A model generated the notes under the pieces. It saw nothing but the letters and a program-made list of their open reading frames with translations. It was not told where the DNA came from and searched no databases. From positions 620,001 through 684,000 of the forward strand of contig CAVWBD010000001.1 in NCBI GenBank assembly GCA_963753105.1: 64,000 bases of DNA, given 5' to 3'. Shown piece after piece: positions 8,014-15,948 of the stretch; within the stretch, counting starts at the first letter, position 1; the number at the start of each line of letters is the position of its first letter. The stretch is from SZUA-36 sp963753105. Its GTDB lineage: Bacteria > Pseudomonadota > Gammaproteobacteria > Xanthomonadales > SZUA-36. Made by a program: the position numbers and the translations under genes.

Positions 8014-10287
8014 TCAGGTGTGATCTGTCCGCGCCATTTCACTGAGCAGATCCCATATGGCCTGAAACTCGGCGGCACATGCCAACAGAACGACCAGGTC
8101 ACCAGCCGAAGCCATGGCCAGGGTATGACGGACAGCCTGCCATGCTTCCGGAACCACGGAGATGGTTGATTCGGAGACACCGGCAGAGATCAGCCCTGTT
8201 TTCAGTAATGCGGGAACTTCATCCGGATGTCTGGAATTCCTCAGGACCTTGGCATTCCGGCAAACATAGTGATCAAAATGGCCAGCCACCAGGGTCGCAG
8301 CTGCCTTGATATCCGAATCGCGGCGGTCACCGTTATAATAAATCATCAGGATTTTACGTCCTGGTACAAGCTGGCTGTCGATGTGTTCGGCAAGGTTCTT
8401 AAAACCATCGCCATTATGCGCGTAGTCCATTACGACCCTGAAAGGCAGGCCAGCAAACTGGTTCAAACGGCCCGGGGTGGTCTCGTAACTGCATTCAAAT
8501 GAACCCAGCGCTACCCGGATCGTGTCGATCCCAATACCGGAAAAATAACTCGCCGCAGCCGCGTGCATGGCATTGCAGATGTTGAAACGTGCCGTGCCGT
8601 TAAAGCTCGACGGAATCTGTGTTGTAGTTGTGATTGGTATTCGCCCTCCTTCGTCATACAGCACCAGCCATTCCTCACCTTCAGACCATTCCAGTACACA
8701 ACAACACACGCGCTTTTCACCGTGCTGGCCCTGTAATTCATACACACCGGTTTCCATGGACACCAGGCATTTCTTTTCTGCGTTGACGTGCCCGAGCATG
8801 GCCAGGGTCAGCGGGTTATCCGCGTTGATGACCACGGCGTCCCGGGCTCGTTCCAGCAGGGAGCGTTTTACCTCTGCCATTTGCTCCACCGTGTTGATAT
8901 TTCGCAAGCCAAGGTGATCATTGCTTACATTAAGACAGATGGCAACATCACAGTAGTCAAATGCAAATCCACGTTCGGCCAAACCAAAATGGTGAGCCTC
9001 AAGCACCGCGAAATCGGCATCCTTGTTAATCAGTATGGCGCTGTGGCCTACGGGTGTGCTGGCGTCATTGTTGGAAACCCGCTGGCCATTCAGGTAAATG
9101 CCATCGGTGCAGACCAGCCCCGGTTTCTTACCTGCGGTCTGCACGATATGGTTAAGCATGCGGCATGTTGTCGTTTTGCCATTGGTTCCGGTGACCGCAA
9201 TAATCGGCATGTGCGTCGTGACGCCACCTGGAAACAGCCAGTCGAGCAGGTTGTTTGCAGCCTCATCCATCAACCGGGCACCATCTGTGCAGCGGCCCAG
9301 GAACCGCCCAAGGTCCGGTGCCAGTTTGAAGTCCTGTATCGCGAAAGCTGTTTCTGTTGCGGGCAGTGACAGGTCTGCAGTTTTCAAACTGATCACGAGG
9401 GGCATGAACCCAACTTCGGCGCTGATGTTTTCGCACATTTCCCGAAATGATCCATGTACCCCGCTTACCGGTTTCATACGATGCCCGTTCAATTCCTGTA
9501 GCGCAGTAAATTGCCGGTTAATCATCAGCAGATGAAATTGGTGGAGGCTGGCAATGTCCTGCATTTCCGATCCGATAAGGGGCAACCCAAGTCGTTTGAG
9601 CAATGCCAGGCGTTGCTGGAGATTCCGTAGCAGTGAGCTTGTTCGTTCATTCGCGCGCTCGACGCAATATATTCCATCCAGGGTGAGGCCGGCGGCGCCG
9701 TGACCGAGAAGCAGCAAGCCGTTTGGCCTGATGCGATAACCGATATCAATTTGCCCTTGTAATGGTTCACGTTCAAGTTGAAAGACCGGTATGTCTCGTT
9801 GCCGGGCACACTCAATAATGGCGGCGGTTTCCAGCGACAGTGCGCGGTCACGGGCAAATTTGGAAAATGAACGATAAGCGTGGATAAATGCTTGTGGGCC
9901 TGCTGAAAACAGTTTCAGGGCCAGTTTTACAGCGCCCATTCCTACTTCGGTGTGTTCGTGCTCCACCAGGGCTGTGAAGTGGTTTGTTTCCGGTTCAACC
10001 AGAACTGAAAAAAATCCAACCCGATGACCATTTTTGCGTTGTAATAAAAGGGCGGTTTGTGCCAGCAACGATGAAAACCAATGCATACGTTCATCGGGTA
10101 AAGCCTGCTCAGGGTAGTCTTCTTGTGCCGTCAGAACTCCAGCATTAACCAGCACCTTTTTAATGTCCGAAGCCTGCCACGGAACACCGGAGAAGTGTTC
10201 AGAACCAAAATCCAGGTTTATTTCGACGACCCGTTTGTCAGATCGCCGATTGGGACCGTAGTAGGGGAAAAACCTGATCTCGTGCAT
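8014..10287 (-). CDS. cyanophycin-synthetase-like Mur ligase with degenerate ATP-grasp domain (copy A)
   Basis: A 757-residue paralogue and upstream neighbour of copy B. The N domain (1-150) begins YYGPNRRSDKRVVEINLDFG, close to the GPN...R...V.RLDL start of CphA. Residues 151-359 are a shrunken ATP-grasp remnant: LLLLGHGAAGLTLDG and FHLLMINRQFTALQELNGHR align with CphA segments, but the ATP-binding IKP/GRG loop and the metal-binding VEVN motif are absent. From 360 the Mur domain is intact: VTGTNGKTTT (365-374), NVSNDHLGLRNINTVEQM, VVMDYAHNGDGF and GDRRDSDI. I infer a single amide-ligase step on a carboxyl group, perhaps with arginine or another basic amino acid as in the CphA M domain. About 80 bases separate it from copy B, so the two are probably one operon. 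Confidence 0.82.
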   Translation of the reverse strand: MHEIRFFPYYGPNRRSDKRVVEINLDFGSEHFSGVPWQASDIKKVLVNAGVLTAQEDYPEQALPDERMHWFSSLLAQTALLLQRKNGHRVGFFSVLVEPETNHFTALVEHEHTEVGMGAVKLALKLFSAGPQAFIHAYRSFSKFARDRALSLETAAIIECARQRDIPVFQLEREPLQGQIDIGYRIRPNGLLLLGHGAAGLTLDGIYCVERANERTSSLLRNLQQRLALLKRLGLPLIGSEMQDIASLHQFHLLMINRQFTALQELNGHRMKPVSGVHGSFREMCENISAEVGFMPLVISLKTADLSLPATETAFAIQDFKLAPDLGRFLGRCTDGARLMDEAANNLLDWLFPGGVTTHMPIIAVTGTNGKTTTCRMLNHIVQTAGKKPGLVCTDGIYLNGQRVSNNDASTPVGHSAILINKDADFAVLEAHHFGLAERGFAFDYCDVAICLNVSNDHLGLRNINTVEQMAEVKRSLLERARDAVVINADNPLTLAMLGHVNAEKKCLVSMETGVYELQGQHGEKRVCCCVLEWSEGEEWLVLYDEGGRIPITTTTQIPSSFNGTARFNICNAMHAAAASYFSGIGIDTIRVALGSFECSYETTPGRLNQFAGLPFRVVMDYAHNGDGFKNLAEHIDSQLVPGRKILMIYYNGDRRDSDIKAAATLVAGHFDHYVCRNAKVLRNSRHPDEVPALLKTGLISAGVSESTISVVPEAWQAVRHTLAMASAGDLVVLLACAAEFQAIWDLLSEMARTDHT

Positions 10288-10356
10288 GTCAGCTCATAAC
10301 TTATTCAATCGGGCAAATAATCACAGTCAAGCCGGAATTTAACAAAGCCATGGGCA

Positions 10357-10737
10357 CTAACACCATGTATTGGCTGAGGCTTCAAATTCAGCGGTGAATT
10401 GCTTTACGACACAAAAACGTTGACCGGTAGGCGCTTCCATGACTACCCAACTGTGAACACCGGCGACCTGCCTGGCGCCGAGCTTTGTCAGCCGTGCAAC
10501 CTCGGCTTCGACATTATCGGTCTCGATATCCAGGTGTACGCGGCTGGGGTGCTCGACCTTCTGTATTTCGATGTCCAGTTCACCGGGTCTGGTTTCCAGC
10601 CGGCGGTATTTTGAGTTATCGGAGCGCGGGTCACAAACCGCCTCCAGACCCAGTGCGCCCGACCAGAAGTCGGCCGCCTTATCAAGGTCTGCGTTCTGAC
10701 AATCGATGATCAATCCGGCCAGTTGGCTCTTGTGCAT
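10357..10737 (-). CDS. VOC-family (glyoxalase/bleomycin-resistance fold) protein
   Basis: A 126-residue single-domain protein with the beta-alpha-beta-beta-beta repeat of the vicinal oxygen chelate fold: N-terminal GLIIDCQNADLDKAADFWSG, then LGLEAV, and a second half starting VHLDIETDNVEAEVARL and ending APTGQRFCVV. The family includes metal-dependent lyases, isomerases and binding proteins; the pattern here (Glyoxalase_6-like) does not allow a substrate to be named. The start at 10737 has an AAGGAA ribosome site six bases upstream. It lies just upstream of the cyanophycin-synthetase-like pair on the same strand (70 bases), and a remnant of a second copy lies at 5820, so association with that locus is probably not chance. 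Confidence 0.78.
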   Translation of the reverse strand: MHKSQLAGLIIDCQNADLDKAADFWSGALGLEAVCDPRSDNSKYRRLETRPGELDIEIQKVEHPSRVHLDIETDNVEAEVARLTKLGARQVAGVHSWVVMEAPTGQRFCVVKQFTAEFEASANTWC

Positions 10738-10753
10738 TTCGGTTCCTTGTCTG

Positions 10754-11815
10754 TTATTCCGGCAGGATCGCCTGCGCCAGGTTGTTGGTATCGGTGCCAA
10801 ACCACAGGCTGTTGCGGTCCGGGTCATATACCATGTGACGTACAGCCCCACCACCGCTGGGTATCGGGGTGACGCTGAAAAAGGTACCGAATAAGGGGTC
10901 AAAACCCACCAGCAGGTTGGGTTGCGGCCAGGTTTCGACAAACCATACACGGCCCAGGTTATCGGTGGCCATGGCATACGGTCCGGCTTTTTCGCTGGGG
11001 GATTTCCACTCCTTGAATTCGCCGTTTTCGGGGTCATAACGACCGATATAGCCCTGCGTATAGTCGGTGTACCAGATCGCGTCATCGTGCGTGATGGCCA
11101 GCCTGCGCAGGCGGGCATCCTCACGTGGCAAGGTGACCGTGGTCAGTTCCAGTGTCCTGGGGTCAACCGTGGCCAGCGCGTTGGTGCCAAGCAAGGCCAC
11201 CCACGGATGGCCCTTCGAATCCATCTTGATCCCGTAAGGCCGCGCTTGCTCGGTGGACAGCGGTACCAGGTCGACATGCCCGTTGCGCTTGTCAAGCCGC
11301 CCAATGAAATTACTCCACTGCATCGTGAACCAGATTTCGTTACGGCCGGAAAATACAAGCGTGTGTGGGTCCCGGGCGGCCTCGATCGGCATCATGTAGC
11401 GGGTCAGTTCCCCGGTTACGTAATTCATCTTGCCGATAAAGGCCTGGCGGTTGCCGGCGACCCATATCGTGCCGTCCCAGTCGATGATCAAATTGTGCGG
11501 GCCGGTGCCGGGCGGCAGGTCCTTGCGTCTGAACTCCGCGCTTTCAGGGTCAAACCGTGCCGCGTAATCACCACCCTGCCCGACCAGCCAAATAACGCCG
11601 TTGGGGGCCACGTCGGGATCGCGCGGCCGGCTGTCCTGCCACGGTACGGGCCACTCGGTAATCTCCAGTTGTACCGGGTTTTCGACAATGGGATTGATCG
11701 CCTCACCTGGTTCTTGTTCTGGTAGTACCCGCTCCGGCGTCTGGGCGGCCAGACTGCTAACAAACAGAACCAGCACCAGTAAAAATCCGTAGCTGGGCAT
11801 GTTTGGTGTCCGCAT
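10754..11815 (-). CDS. exported Vgb-like beta-propeller (streptogramin lyase family)
   Basis: About 353 residues with a signal peptide (hydrophobic core GFLLVLVLFVSSLAAQ). The mature protein consists of repeated blades with D.xG.IW and W motifs (DWDGTIWVAGN, NEIWFTMQ, HDDAIWYTDY, NLGRVWFVET, NSLWFGTD), the pattern of the virginiamycin B lyase / SMP-30-type six- or seven-bladed propellers. True Vgb inactivates streptogramins, but most chromosomal relatives are of unknown function, so resistance should not be assumed. The ATG at 11815 is preferred because it starts the signal peptide; an in-frame ATG lies at 11836. The VOC gene follows after 16 bases, so they may be co-transcribed. Confidence 0.72.
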   Translation of the reverse strand: MRTPNMPSYGFLLVLVLFVSSLAAQTPERVLPEQEPGEAINPIVENPVQLEITEWPVPWQDSRPRDPDVAPNGVIWLVGQGGDYAARFDPESAEFRRKDLPPGTGPHNLIIDWDGTIWVAGNRQAFIGKMNYVTGELTRYMMPIEAARDPHTLVFSGRNEIWFTMQWSNFIGRLDKRNGHVDLVPLSTEQARPYGIKMDSKGHPWVALLGTNALATVDPRTLELTTVTLPREDARLRRLAITHDDAIWYTDYTQGYIGRYDPENGEFKEWKSPSEKAGPYAMATDNLGRVWFVETWPQPNLLVGFDPLFGTFFSVTPIPSGGGAVRHMVYDPDRNSLWFGTDTNNLAQAILPE

Positions 11816-11949
11816 TGAAATATTATGTGCTTCCATAAGAAAACCATAACGCACAAATGGACAGCGCGCAGCTATTGTTTGCAGAATTGGTCGCGGGGTT
11901 ATAATGCCTCCCCCTGGCATTGTTTGCTGAAGATAGTACCGAGAAAATC

Positions 11950-12432
11950 ATGATCGTTGAAAAAAACAAGGTTGTATCTTTTCACTACACGTTGAGAAAT
12001 GTCGCTGGCGAAGAGATGGAATCTTCACGCGACAAGGAGCCAATGAGCTATTTGCACGGCGCCAACAACATCGTCACCGGGCTGGAAAAGGCGATGGAAG
12101 GGCGTGCGGCTGGTGACGAATTCACAGTCACCGTGGAACCCGAAGAGGCCTATGGTGTACGCAACGAAAACAATGTCCAGCGCGTCGCGTTGAAACGCCT
12201 CAAGGGCGTCGGGAAACTGTCACCCGGGCAGGTGCTGAACCTGCAAACCCAGCAAGGACCGGTGCAGGTGACCGTGCTGAAAGTCGGCCGTTTCAACGTG
12301 GATGTTGATGGCAACCATCCTTTGGCAGGTGAGCAGCTGACCTTTGATGTGGAAATCACCGAAATCCGTGATGCCAGCGAAGAGGAAACCAAGCACGGCC
12401 ATGCCCACGGTGCGGGCGGTCATCAGCATTGA
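11950..12432 (+). CDS. slyD: SlyD-type FKBP peptidyl-prolyl isomerase
   Basis: A 160-residue FKBP isomerase of the SlyD branch. It has the split FKBP domain (VVSFHYTLRNVAGEEMESS, later EQLTFDVEITEI) with an inserted IF chaperone domain between about residues 70 and 130, beginning PEEAYGVRNENNVQRV. The C-terminus is a short His-rich tail (HGHAHGAGGHQH) that in SlyD binds nickel. It speeds proline isomerisation and acts as a cytosolic chaperone, and in enterobacteria helps load nickel into hydrogenase. The ATG at 11950 is chosen because it begins the conserved MIVEKNKVV; an in-frame codon further up is not supported. It converges with the threonine-synthase-like gene, eight bases away. Confidence 0.88.
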   Translation: MIVEKNKVVSFHYTLRNVAGEEMESSRDKEPMSYLHGANNIVTGLEKAMEGRAAGDEFTVTVEPEEAYGVRNENNVQRVALKRLKGVGKLSPGQVLNLQTQQGPVQVTVLKVGRFNVDVDGNHPLAGEQLTFDVEITEIRDASEEETKHGHAHGAGGHQH

Positions 12433-12440
12433 TCAACCGC

Positions 12441-13688
12441 TTATAACAGGTGGCGTAAGTCCGGCAGGTATTTTTCCAGTGAGCCGGTATTGAACGCCAC
12501 GACCGCATCACCGGCCTTCACCAGGCCCTGATCAAGCAACTGCGGTAGTGCCGCAAGACACATTGCGCCTTCCGGGCATACCCACCAGCCCTTGTCCTGC
12601 CAGACCCGGCTGAGGGTTTTCTGCATGTCGTTTTCCGTGATGGCGATGGCCGCGCCACCGCTACTACGAATAATGTCCAGCACCCTGAAGTGCCCGACGC
12701 CACCGGGTACGTTGACACCGTAGGCCAGTGTTTCACCTGCCTCGACCGGGGTCACATCACTGGCGCCTGTAACAAAGGCATTGACCAGCGGCGTGGTCCG
12801 GTCACTTTGCACGCAGATCATTTTTGGCCGTTTGCTACCGATCAGGCCAAGACATTCCAGTTCCTGCCAGGCCTTCCACATACCGAGCACCCCGGTACCA
12901 CCACCGGTCGGGTAGATCACGACATCCGGCAGGCTCCAGCCAGTGCCTTCGTGTTGAGGTTCGGCCAGTTCCAGGCCCAGGGTTTTTTTACCCTCGATAC
13001 GCCAACCGGGTTCCTGGAAGGTGGCGACACTGAAGTAGCCCTTGTTTAACCAGTGTTCCTTCAGCAGCGCACCGGCCTCGCGGATGGTGCCCGTGACCAG
13101 CTCCAGTTCGAAGCGTTCTGATTGCCGGGCCAGCGCCGCGACCCGTCCGAGGATCGGCATCGGCGTGTTGTCCGGCATCGCGACTACGGCCTCCATGCCG
13201 GCGGCATAAGCGTATTCACACAGGGAGTCGCCGGCGTTGCCCTGGGTGGGTACGGCCAGGCGCCTGATACCGGCCTTGTGCGCCATGGAAATGGTCATGG
13301 CCATGCCGCGGTCCTTGAAACTCTGCGTCGGGTTGGCGCCATAACCCTTGTGCGCTTTACCCTCGTCCTTGACCTGCAGGGTAAACCCGGCCTGTCGTGC
13401 AAGCGGGTGGTCGTTGTAGTCCAGCAATGGTGTGTAACCTTCGCCGAGGCTGAAGATGTGCGGGGTGTGCTCCGGATCGGCGCAATCGAGAGGCAGAAGA
13501 CCGCCAAAGCGCCACATATCCTTGCGTTGTGGTTGGTACCAGGACAGGCCCGGTTGTTCCCTTGATAATCGCTCCAGGTCCATGATGATCTCGACCGGAC
13601 TGTCATCCACCGGACACAGGTTCATGATGGTATCGGCCGGGTACTCGGTACCGCAACGTGTGCATCGCAGGTGTGATATCAGGCTCAT
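12441..13688 (-). CDS. threonine-synthase-like PLP enzyme (fold type II)
   Basis: A 415-residue PLP-dependent enzyme. The N-terminus carries a small metal-ribbon-like segment (CTRCGTEY then CPVD), as in many archaeal-type threonine synthases. The PLP lysine is in NPTQSFKDRGMA (about 120-131), and the phosphate-binding loop is PTQGNAGDS. A second glycine-rich loop, YPTGGGTGVLG, follows near residue 265. Threonine synthase converts phosphohomoserine to threonine, but there is no thrA or thrB nearby. The window contains a second enzyme of the same kind at 56946, so at least one probably has another substrate. The ATG at 13688 starts the domain; an in-frame ATG at 13769 adds an unlikely basic extension. 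Confidence 0.75.
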   Translation of the reverse strand: MSLISHLRCTRCGTEYPADTIMNLCPVDDSPVEIIMDLERLSREQPGLSWYQPQRKDMWRFGGLLPLDCADPEHTPHIFSLGEGYTPLLDYNDHPLARQAGFTLQVKDEGKAHKGYGANPTQSFKDRGMAMTISMAHKAGIRRLAVPTQGNAGDSLCEYAYAAGMEAVVAMPDNTPMPILGRVAALARQSERFELELVTGTIREAGALLKEHWLNKGYFSVATFQEPGWRIEGKKTLGLELAEPQHEGTGWSLPDVVIYPTGGGTGVLGMWKAWQELECLGLIGSKRPKMICVQSDRTTPLVNAFVTGASDVTPVEAGETLAYGVNVPGGVGHFRVLDIIRSSGGAAIAITENDMQKTLSRVWQDKGWWVCPEGAMCLAALPQLLDQGLVKAGDAVVAFNTGSLEKYLPDLRHLL

Positions 13689-14075
13689 GGCGAGAAGTTT
13701 AAGTGGTTCGCACCGGACACGCCATGTACTTGATCGGTCATCCGTGACCTGTGCGTGCTTGGGGGACAAGCAAGGTACCCGCGTCCGGTGCGAGTTTCAA
13801 GGTTACCAATACTGGCCGCAGAATAATACAAAATTACACATTAAATTTCAGTGAACTAAGAGGTATATTAAATGCCTGTTTTCCAATTTTTTCGAGTCTC
13901 GGGAAAACACTCAAATGACATCCACATATTGTCCTCTCCGGGTTCCATGAAGGCAGCCGTTTACAGGGTAAAAAACACGCATGATCGGGCAATCTCTGCT
14001 AAAAGCGGATGGGCAGGTATAGAGAAATACCGTCACTAGTGTAATGATACAAATTCCCGTGAAGATGGTGATCAA
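13689..14075. other. 387-base divergent intergenic region
   Basis: Lies between the threonine-synthase-like gene and mtnA, which run away from each other, so it must hold both promoters. It includes an AT-rich stretch around 13825-13900. I see no riboswitch that I can identify and no convincing small gene. Confidence 0.5.
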
Positions 14076-15176
14076 ATGAAAATTAACGGCAAGGCTTACC
14101 GTTCGATCCGGCTAAATAAAAATGGCTGGGCAGTCGATATCATTGACCAGACCCGCCTGCCACATGAATTCACCATCAAAACACTCGAAACCATGCAGGA
14201 TGCCGCGGAAGCCATCAGCGTTATGCGGGTTCGCGGCGCTCCGTTAATCGGTGCTACTGCAGCCTACGGAATTGCCCTGGCGATGCGTCAGGATCCCGGT
14301 AATGAAAATCTTGAGCAGGCGAGTGAGATCCTGCTGGCCACGCGGCCCACGGCGGTGAATCTGCGCTGGGCAGTACAGGCGATCAGGCGTGCATTATCGA
14401 GCCTGGAAGCGCAGCAGAGGGCGGCCAGGGCCTACTCGATGGCGGCTGAAATCTGTGATGAAGATGTTGATATCAATCATGCCATCGGCCGGCATGGCCT
14501 GGATATCCTGAAGCGGATTTGGCAGCAGAAACCACCGGGCTCGAAAGTGTTGCACATACTGACCCACTGCAACGCGGGTTGGCTGGCCGCGGTGGACTGG
14601 GGAACGGCCCTGTCACCCATTTACCAGGCGTTCGATGCGGGTATACCCCTGCACGTATGGGTGGATGAAACCCGGCCGAGGAACCAGGGCGCCGCCCTGA
14701 CTGCCTGGGAGCTGGCCTCGCACGGAATTGCGCATGATGTCATCGTGGATAATGCCGGCGGACACCTGATGCAGCACGGCCTGGTCGATCTGTGTATCAC
14801 CGGTACCGATCGCACGGCGCGTAACGGGGATGTGTGTAACAAGATCGGCACCTATTTGAAGGCACTGGCGGCATTTGATAACAAGGTACCATTTTACGTG
14901 GCCCTGCCGGGTCCGACCATCGACTGGCAGATGGAAGACGGTGTCAATGGCATTCCAATTGAACAGAGGGATGGTCACGAGGTGACCCATGTTGCCGGGA
15001 AAAATTCCAGCGGCATAGTCGAAACCGTGCAAATTACCCCTGACGGTGTCAGTGCGTGCAATTATGCTTTTGATGTCACACCGGCCCGCCTGGTCACGGG
15101 CCTGCTTACCGAACGGGGTGTATGCGAAGCTTCTGAAGCTGGCTTAACGAGTCTTTATCCAGAACACAAGGGATAA
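14076..15176 (+). CDS. mtnA: S-methyl-5-thioribose-1-phosphate isomerase (or 5-deoxyribose analogue)
   Basis: A 366-residue protein with the full MtnA signature: RVRGAPLIGATAAYG near residue 50, HCNAGWLA near 165 carrying the catalytic cysteine, and TGTDRTARNGDVCNKIGTY near 245 carrying the catalytic aspartate. It is related to the eIF2B alpha fold. The enzyme isomerises 5-methylthioribose-1-phosphate (and often 5-deoxyribose-1-phosphate) to the ribulose form during salvage of S-adenosylmethionine by-products. No mtnP, mtnK, mtnC or mtnD is visible here. Instead a class II aldolase follows after five bases, which is the arrangement of the DHAP-shunt version of this pathway. Confidence 0.92.
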   Translation: MKINGKAYRSIRLNKNGWAVDIIDQTRLPHEFTIKTLETMQDAAEAISVMRVRGAPLIGATAAYGIALAMRQDPGNENLEQASEILLATRPTAVNLRWAVQAIRRALSSLEAQQRAARAYSMAAEICDEDVDINHAIGRHGLDILKRIWQQKPPGSKVLHILTHCNAGWLAAVDWGTALSPIYQAFDAGIPLHVWVDETRPRNQGAALTAWELASHGIAHDVIVDNAGGHLMQHGLVDLCITGTDRTARNGDVCNKIGTYLKALAAFDNKVPFYVALPGPTIDWQMEDGVNGIPIEQRDGHEVTHVAGKNSSGIVETVQITPDGVSACNYAFDVTPARLVTGLLTERGVCEASEAGLTSLYPEHKG

Positions 15177-15181
15177 CACAC

Positions 15182-15820
15182 ATGCAAGAAGGTCTGCGCG
15201 AACAACTGATTAATACCGCCCGGGCGATGAGTACCAGTGGTCTGGGCCGGGGGGTCTCCGGCAATCTGAGCGTGCGTTGCGAGGGAGGCATGCTGATCAC
15301 ACCTTCCGGTAAGGATTATGCCGAAATGTCTCCGGTGGATATCGTATGGATGGATTTGGACGGCAACTGTCAAGGTTGGAGCAAACCTTCAAGCGAGTGG
15401 CGTTTTCACGCGGCCATTTATCGGCGTTATGAACAAGCCGGTGCCGTTTTGCACGCTCACCCCGTCAGTTGTTCTGCCCTGGCCTGTCTTGGCAAAGGTA
15501 TCCCGGCATTTCATTACATGGTTGCGGTTGCGGGCGGAAAGGATATCCGTTGCGCGGATTACGCCACTTTTGGAACTCCCGAACTGTCAGAACAAGTGAT
15601 ACGGGGGCTGGAAGGGCGGAAGGCCTGTCTGATGGCCCACCATGGTCTGACCTGTTTTGAAAAAGACCTGCCACGCGTGTTGGCCCTGGCGGTTGAAGTT
15701 GAACACCTGGCCACGGTTTATGGCCGTTTACTGGCGATCGGTGAAGTGAAACTTCTCGCTGACAGTGAAATGGACACCGTGCTGGAGAAGTTCAGCAATT
15801 ACGGATTGCAGGATTCCTGA
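15182..15820 (+). CDS. class II aldolase (fuculose-phosphate aldolase type; likely methylthioribulose/deoxyribulose-phosphate aldolase)
   Basis: A 212-residue zinc aldolase. Metal-binding histidines are in VLHAHPVSCSA and MAHHGL, the catalytic glutamate in PSSEWRFH, and the substrate-phosphate region in GVSGNLSVR and LITPSGKDY. Class II aldolases of this type split sugar 1-phosphates to DHAP and an aldehyde; MtnB dehydratases share the fold. Position right after mtnA and absence of other mtn genes favour the aldolase (Ald2-like) role, cleaving 5-(methylthio)ribulose-1-phosphate or 5-deoxyribulose-1-phosphate. Distinguishing aldolase from MtnB needs alignment or assay; the length fits both. 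A strong terminator follows. Confidence 0.8.
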   Translation: MQEGLREQLINTARAMSTSGLGRGVSGNLSVRCEGGMLITPSGKDYAEMSPVDIVWMDLDGNCQGWSKPSSEWRFHAAIYRRYEQAGAVLHAHPVSCSALACLGKGIPAFHYMVAVAGGKDIRCADYATFGTPELSEQVIRGLEGRKACLMAHHGLTCFEKDLPRVLALAVEVEHLATVYGRLLAIGEVKLLADSEMDTVLEKFSNYGLQDS

Positions 15821-15835
15821 GCAGGGGGTAAAAAG

Positions 15836-15862
15836 AAAACCCCGTCTCGTGGACGGGGTTTT
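15836..15862. terminator. bidirectional rho-independent terminator
   Basis: Perfect 11-base inverted repeat AAAACCCCGTC (15836-15846) and GACGGGGTTTT (15852-15862) around TCGTG. It lies 16 bases after the aldolase stop. With A and T runs on both sides it can also end transcription of the minus-strand gene that finishes near 15888 or 15949. Confidence 0.9.
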
Positions 15863-15948
15863 CAATCGGGTGTATTGGCAGCGCTGATCAGATTTGTTTA
15901 ACTTCAACACCGAGTCCTTTCAGTTGATCAGCATATTCAAAGCGTGTA

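Noticed and set aside
8014..10287. Reading the CphA-like proteins as true cyanophycin synthetases
   Set aside because: Both lack the ATP-grasp active-site motifs and over 100 residues of that domain, and no cyanophycinase gene is near.
10922..11725. Open frame of 267 residues on the plus strand across the Vgb-like gene
   Set aside because: Antisense shadow; the minus strand has a signal peptide and regular propeller blades.
10754..11815. Calling the propeller a streptogramin resistance lyase (vgb)
   Set aside because: Only the fold is supported; chromosomal, exported relatives are generally not known resistance enzymes.
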